DNA from: Nitrospira sp. UBA5698
GTDB lineage: Bacteria; Nitrospirota; Nitrospiria; Nitrospirales; Nitrospiraceae
Length of the DNA: 22,857 nt
Direction of reading: 5' to 3'
Assembly (NCBI GenBank): GCA_002420115.1
Contig: DIHK01000018.1
Coordinates: 264,386 to 287,242, forward strand
Part shown: positions 22,034 to 22,857 of the stretch, one piece after another
How positions within the stretch are numbered: position 1 is the first letter of the stretch
Layout of the letters: each line of letters opens with the position of its first letter
Made by a program: the position numbers and the translations under genes
The notes under the pieces: generated by a model
Database searches by the model: none
Told to the model about the DNA's origin: nothing
What the model saw: the letters and a program-made list of their open reading frames with translations, nothing else

Positions 22034-22340
22034 GATGACCTCGTCAATTTAATCCGGACTGGTTCCCACCACACCCTGTTGTCTTCACGTGAGCCTCAGC
22101 CCACCCTTGCGAAGGCAGGCCAAGCGAGATCGGTCAAGCTACACCAGCGGACTTCACACATTCAAATACAGACCTCGCGCCGCATGGAGCATCTCGTGTA
22201 CCGACTTTTCTTCTTTCAGGCTCCCTGTTGTCCGCGATGAGGGATGATGTGCGTTCGCATGCCGACTGCTGCATGCCACAGTGGGAATCGCAGACGAATT
22301 CGAGTAAGATGCTCCTATCTATCAGCTATCTGGAGGACCT
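22034..22340. other. 307-bp intergenic region
   Basis: Divergent promoter region for the methyltransferase gene and the exported-protein gene. I see the two ribosome-binding sites at its ends but no palindrome, RNA structure or small gene that I can support. Confidence 0.4.
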
Positions 22341-22838
22341 ATGCGGTACGTGCTGCAGCTGCTTATTGGAATCCTGCTGTGGGGGAACATCGGTGTCGTC
22401 CACGCACTTGATTCCGGAAGCCGGGAATCATTACGGGGAATAATCGGACTGGGGCTGGTCATCGAGGAGGTGAGTCCCGATGCTTCGACTGATGGGCTCT
22501 CCCATGAGGCGATCCGCTCAACGGTCGAGCAAGCCCTTCGCTCAAAGGGCATCCGACTCCTGACTGATCGCACACGTTCAGGCTCATCACCGTATCTCTA
22601 CATCAACGTCAACACGCTCAAAGAAGAACTTGGGTTGTATGCCTATACGGTCACGGTGGATCTCAAGCAACTTGTCGGGTTGCTCTCAATGAAAAACAAA
22701 AAGACCTGGGGCACCACGTGGTCGGCCAGTGTGATTGGAATGGTGCGGCAAGAGAATGTGAACCAAATCATCGCCGATGCGGTGGAACCTCTGGTCAAAG
22801 ACTTTGTCGACGACTTTCTCGCTGCAAATCCGCGGTAA
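22341..22838 (+). CDS. Exported protein of unknown function
   Basis: A 165-residue protein with a Sec signal peptide (YVLQLLIGILLWGNIGVVHA, cleavage expected after Ala23). The mature part has an alpha/beta pattern: GLGLVIEEVSPDAS, a helix HEAIRSTVEQALRSKGIRLL, strands YLYINVNTLKE and YAYTVTVDLKQLV, then a C-terminal helix VNQIIADAVEPLVKDFVDDF. The helix-then-beta order with a final long helix resembles small periplasmic or lipoprotein-like domains that occur widely as unnamed proteins. I do not assign a function. A GGAGG site lies 5 nt before the ATG. The gene is complete within the window. Confidence 0.78.
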   Translation: MRYVLQLLIGILLWGNIGVVHALDSGSRESLRGIIGLGLVIEEVSPDASTDGLSHEAIRSTVEQALRSKGIRLLTDRTRSGSSPYLYINVNTLKEELGLYAYTVTVDLKQLVGLLSMKNKKTWGTTWSASVIGMVRQENVNQIIADAVEPLVKDFVDDFLAANPR

Positions 22839-22857
22839 AAGATGAACGTTTACCGAT

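Noticed and set aside
1..22857. CRISPR array
   Set aside because: No regularly spaced short repeats were found on reading; the only repeats are the tRNA remnant, the TonB-like fragment and the duplicated locus.

Overview
The window reads as a chromosomal stretch from a Gram-negative environmental bacterium of moderate GC content. A Nitrospira-like member of the Nitrospirota is the best guess. That rests on remembered resemblance of the 55-residue zinc-ribbon protein, the HDOD/degenerate HD-GYP response regulators, the secreted small proteins and the CTAG-flanked repeat to that group; it is inference, because no rRNA or diagnostic metabolic gene lies here.

Layout: (1) 17-991: a LexA/CI-type repressor (XRE helix-turn-helix plus S24 autoprotease) followed by two tiny overlapping genes, one a zinc-ribbon protein. 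(2) 1272-2456 (-): a stand-alone AAA+ ATPase with a winged-helix tail, behind an AT-rich set of nested inverted repeats. (3) 2658-7187: an island-like segment. It starts at an intact tRNA-Arg(CCT) and ends at a 29-bp degraded copy of that tRNA. Between them lie a GC-rich six-repeat protein of unknown function, a 5' stub of a zinc alcohol dehydrogenase gene, a long hairpin, and a divergent tautomerase/HxlR pair sharing a perfect 17-bp operator candidate. (4) 7358-7816: a TolA/TonB-C-terminal lipoprotein. (5) 8251-13408 (-): a four-gene signalling operon: receiver-only regulator, dCache-PAS histidine kinase, REC-HDOD protein, and a REC-HD-GYP-like protein that has lost its catalytic residues. 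(6) 14072-16599: a YdjM-like membrane protein, a type I signal peptidase with an extra N-terminal membrane domain, a TonB-like gene fragment, and a 55-residue zinc-ribbon gene behind a textbook sigma-54 promoter and an upstream palindrome. (7) 16600-18700: repeat-rich DNA with an AbrB/Doc-type toxin-antitoxin pair, two copies of a small membrane-protein locus (one truncated), and a composite MITE-like insertion whose empty site is preserved in the other copy. (8) 18861-22838: mostly envelope or secreted proteins (a small exported protein, an FG-GAP/ASPIC lipoprotein, another exported protein), plus a SAM methyltransferase.

How the genes work together: the kinase and its three receiver proteins almost certainly form one signalling pathway, with an HDOD output and a probably non-enzymatic HD-GYP-like output. 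The HxlR repressor probably controls the divergent tautomerase. The antitoxin probably represses its own operon through a 23-bp palindrome. No sigma-54 activator is encoded here, so the protein driving the zinc-ribbon promoter must lie elsewhere. The most unusual items are the tRNA-bounded island with its repeat protein, the sigma-54-driven mini-protein, and the mobile-element insertion that can be read base by base against its empty site.
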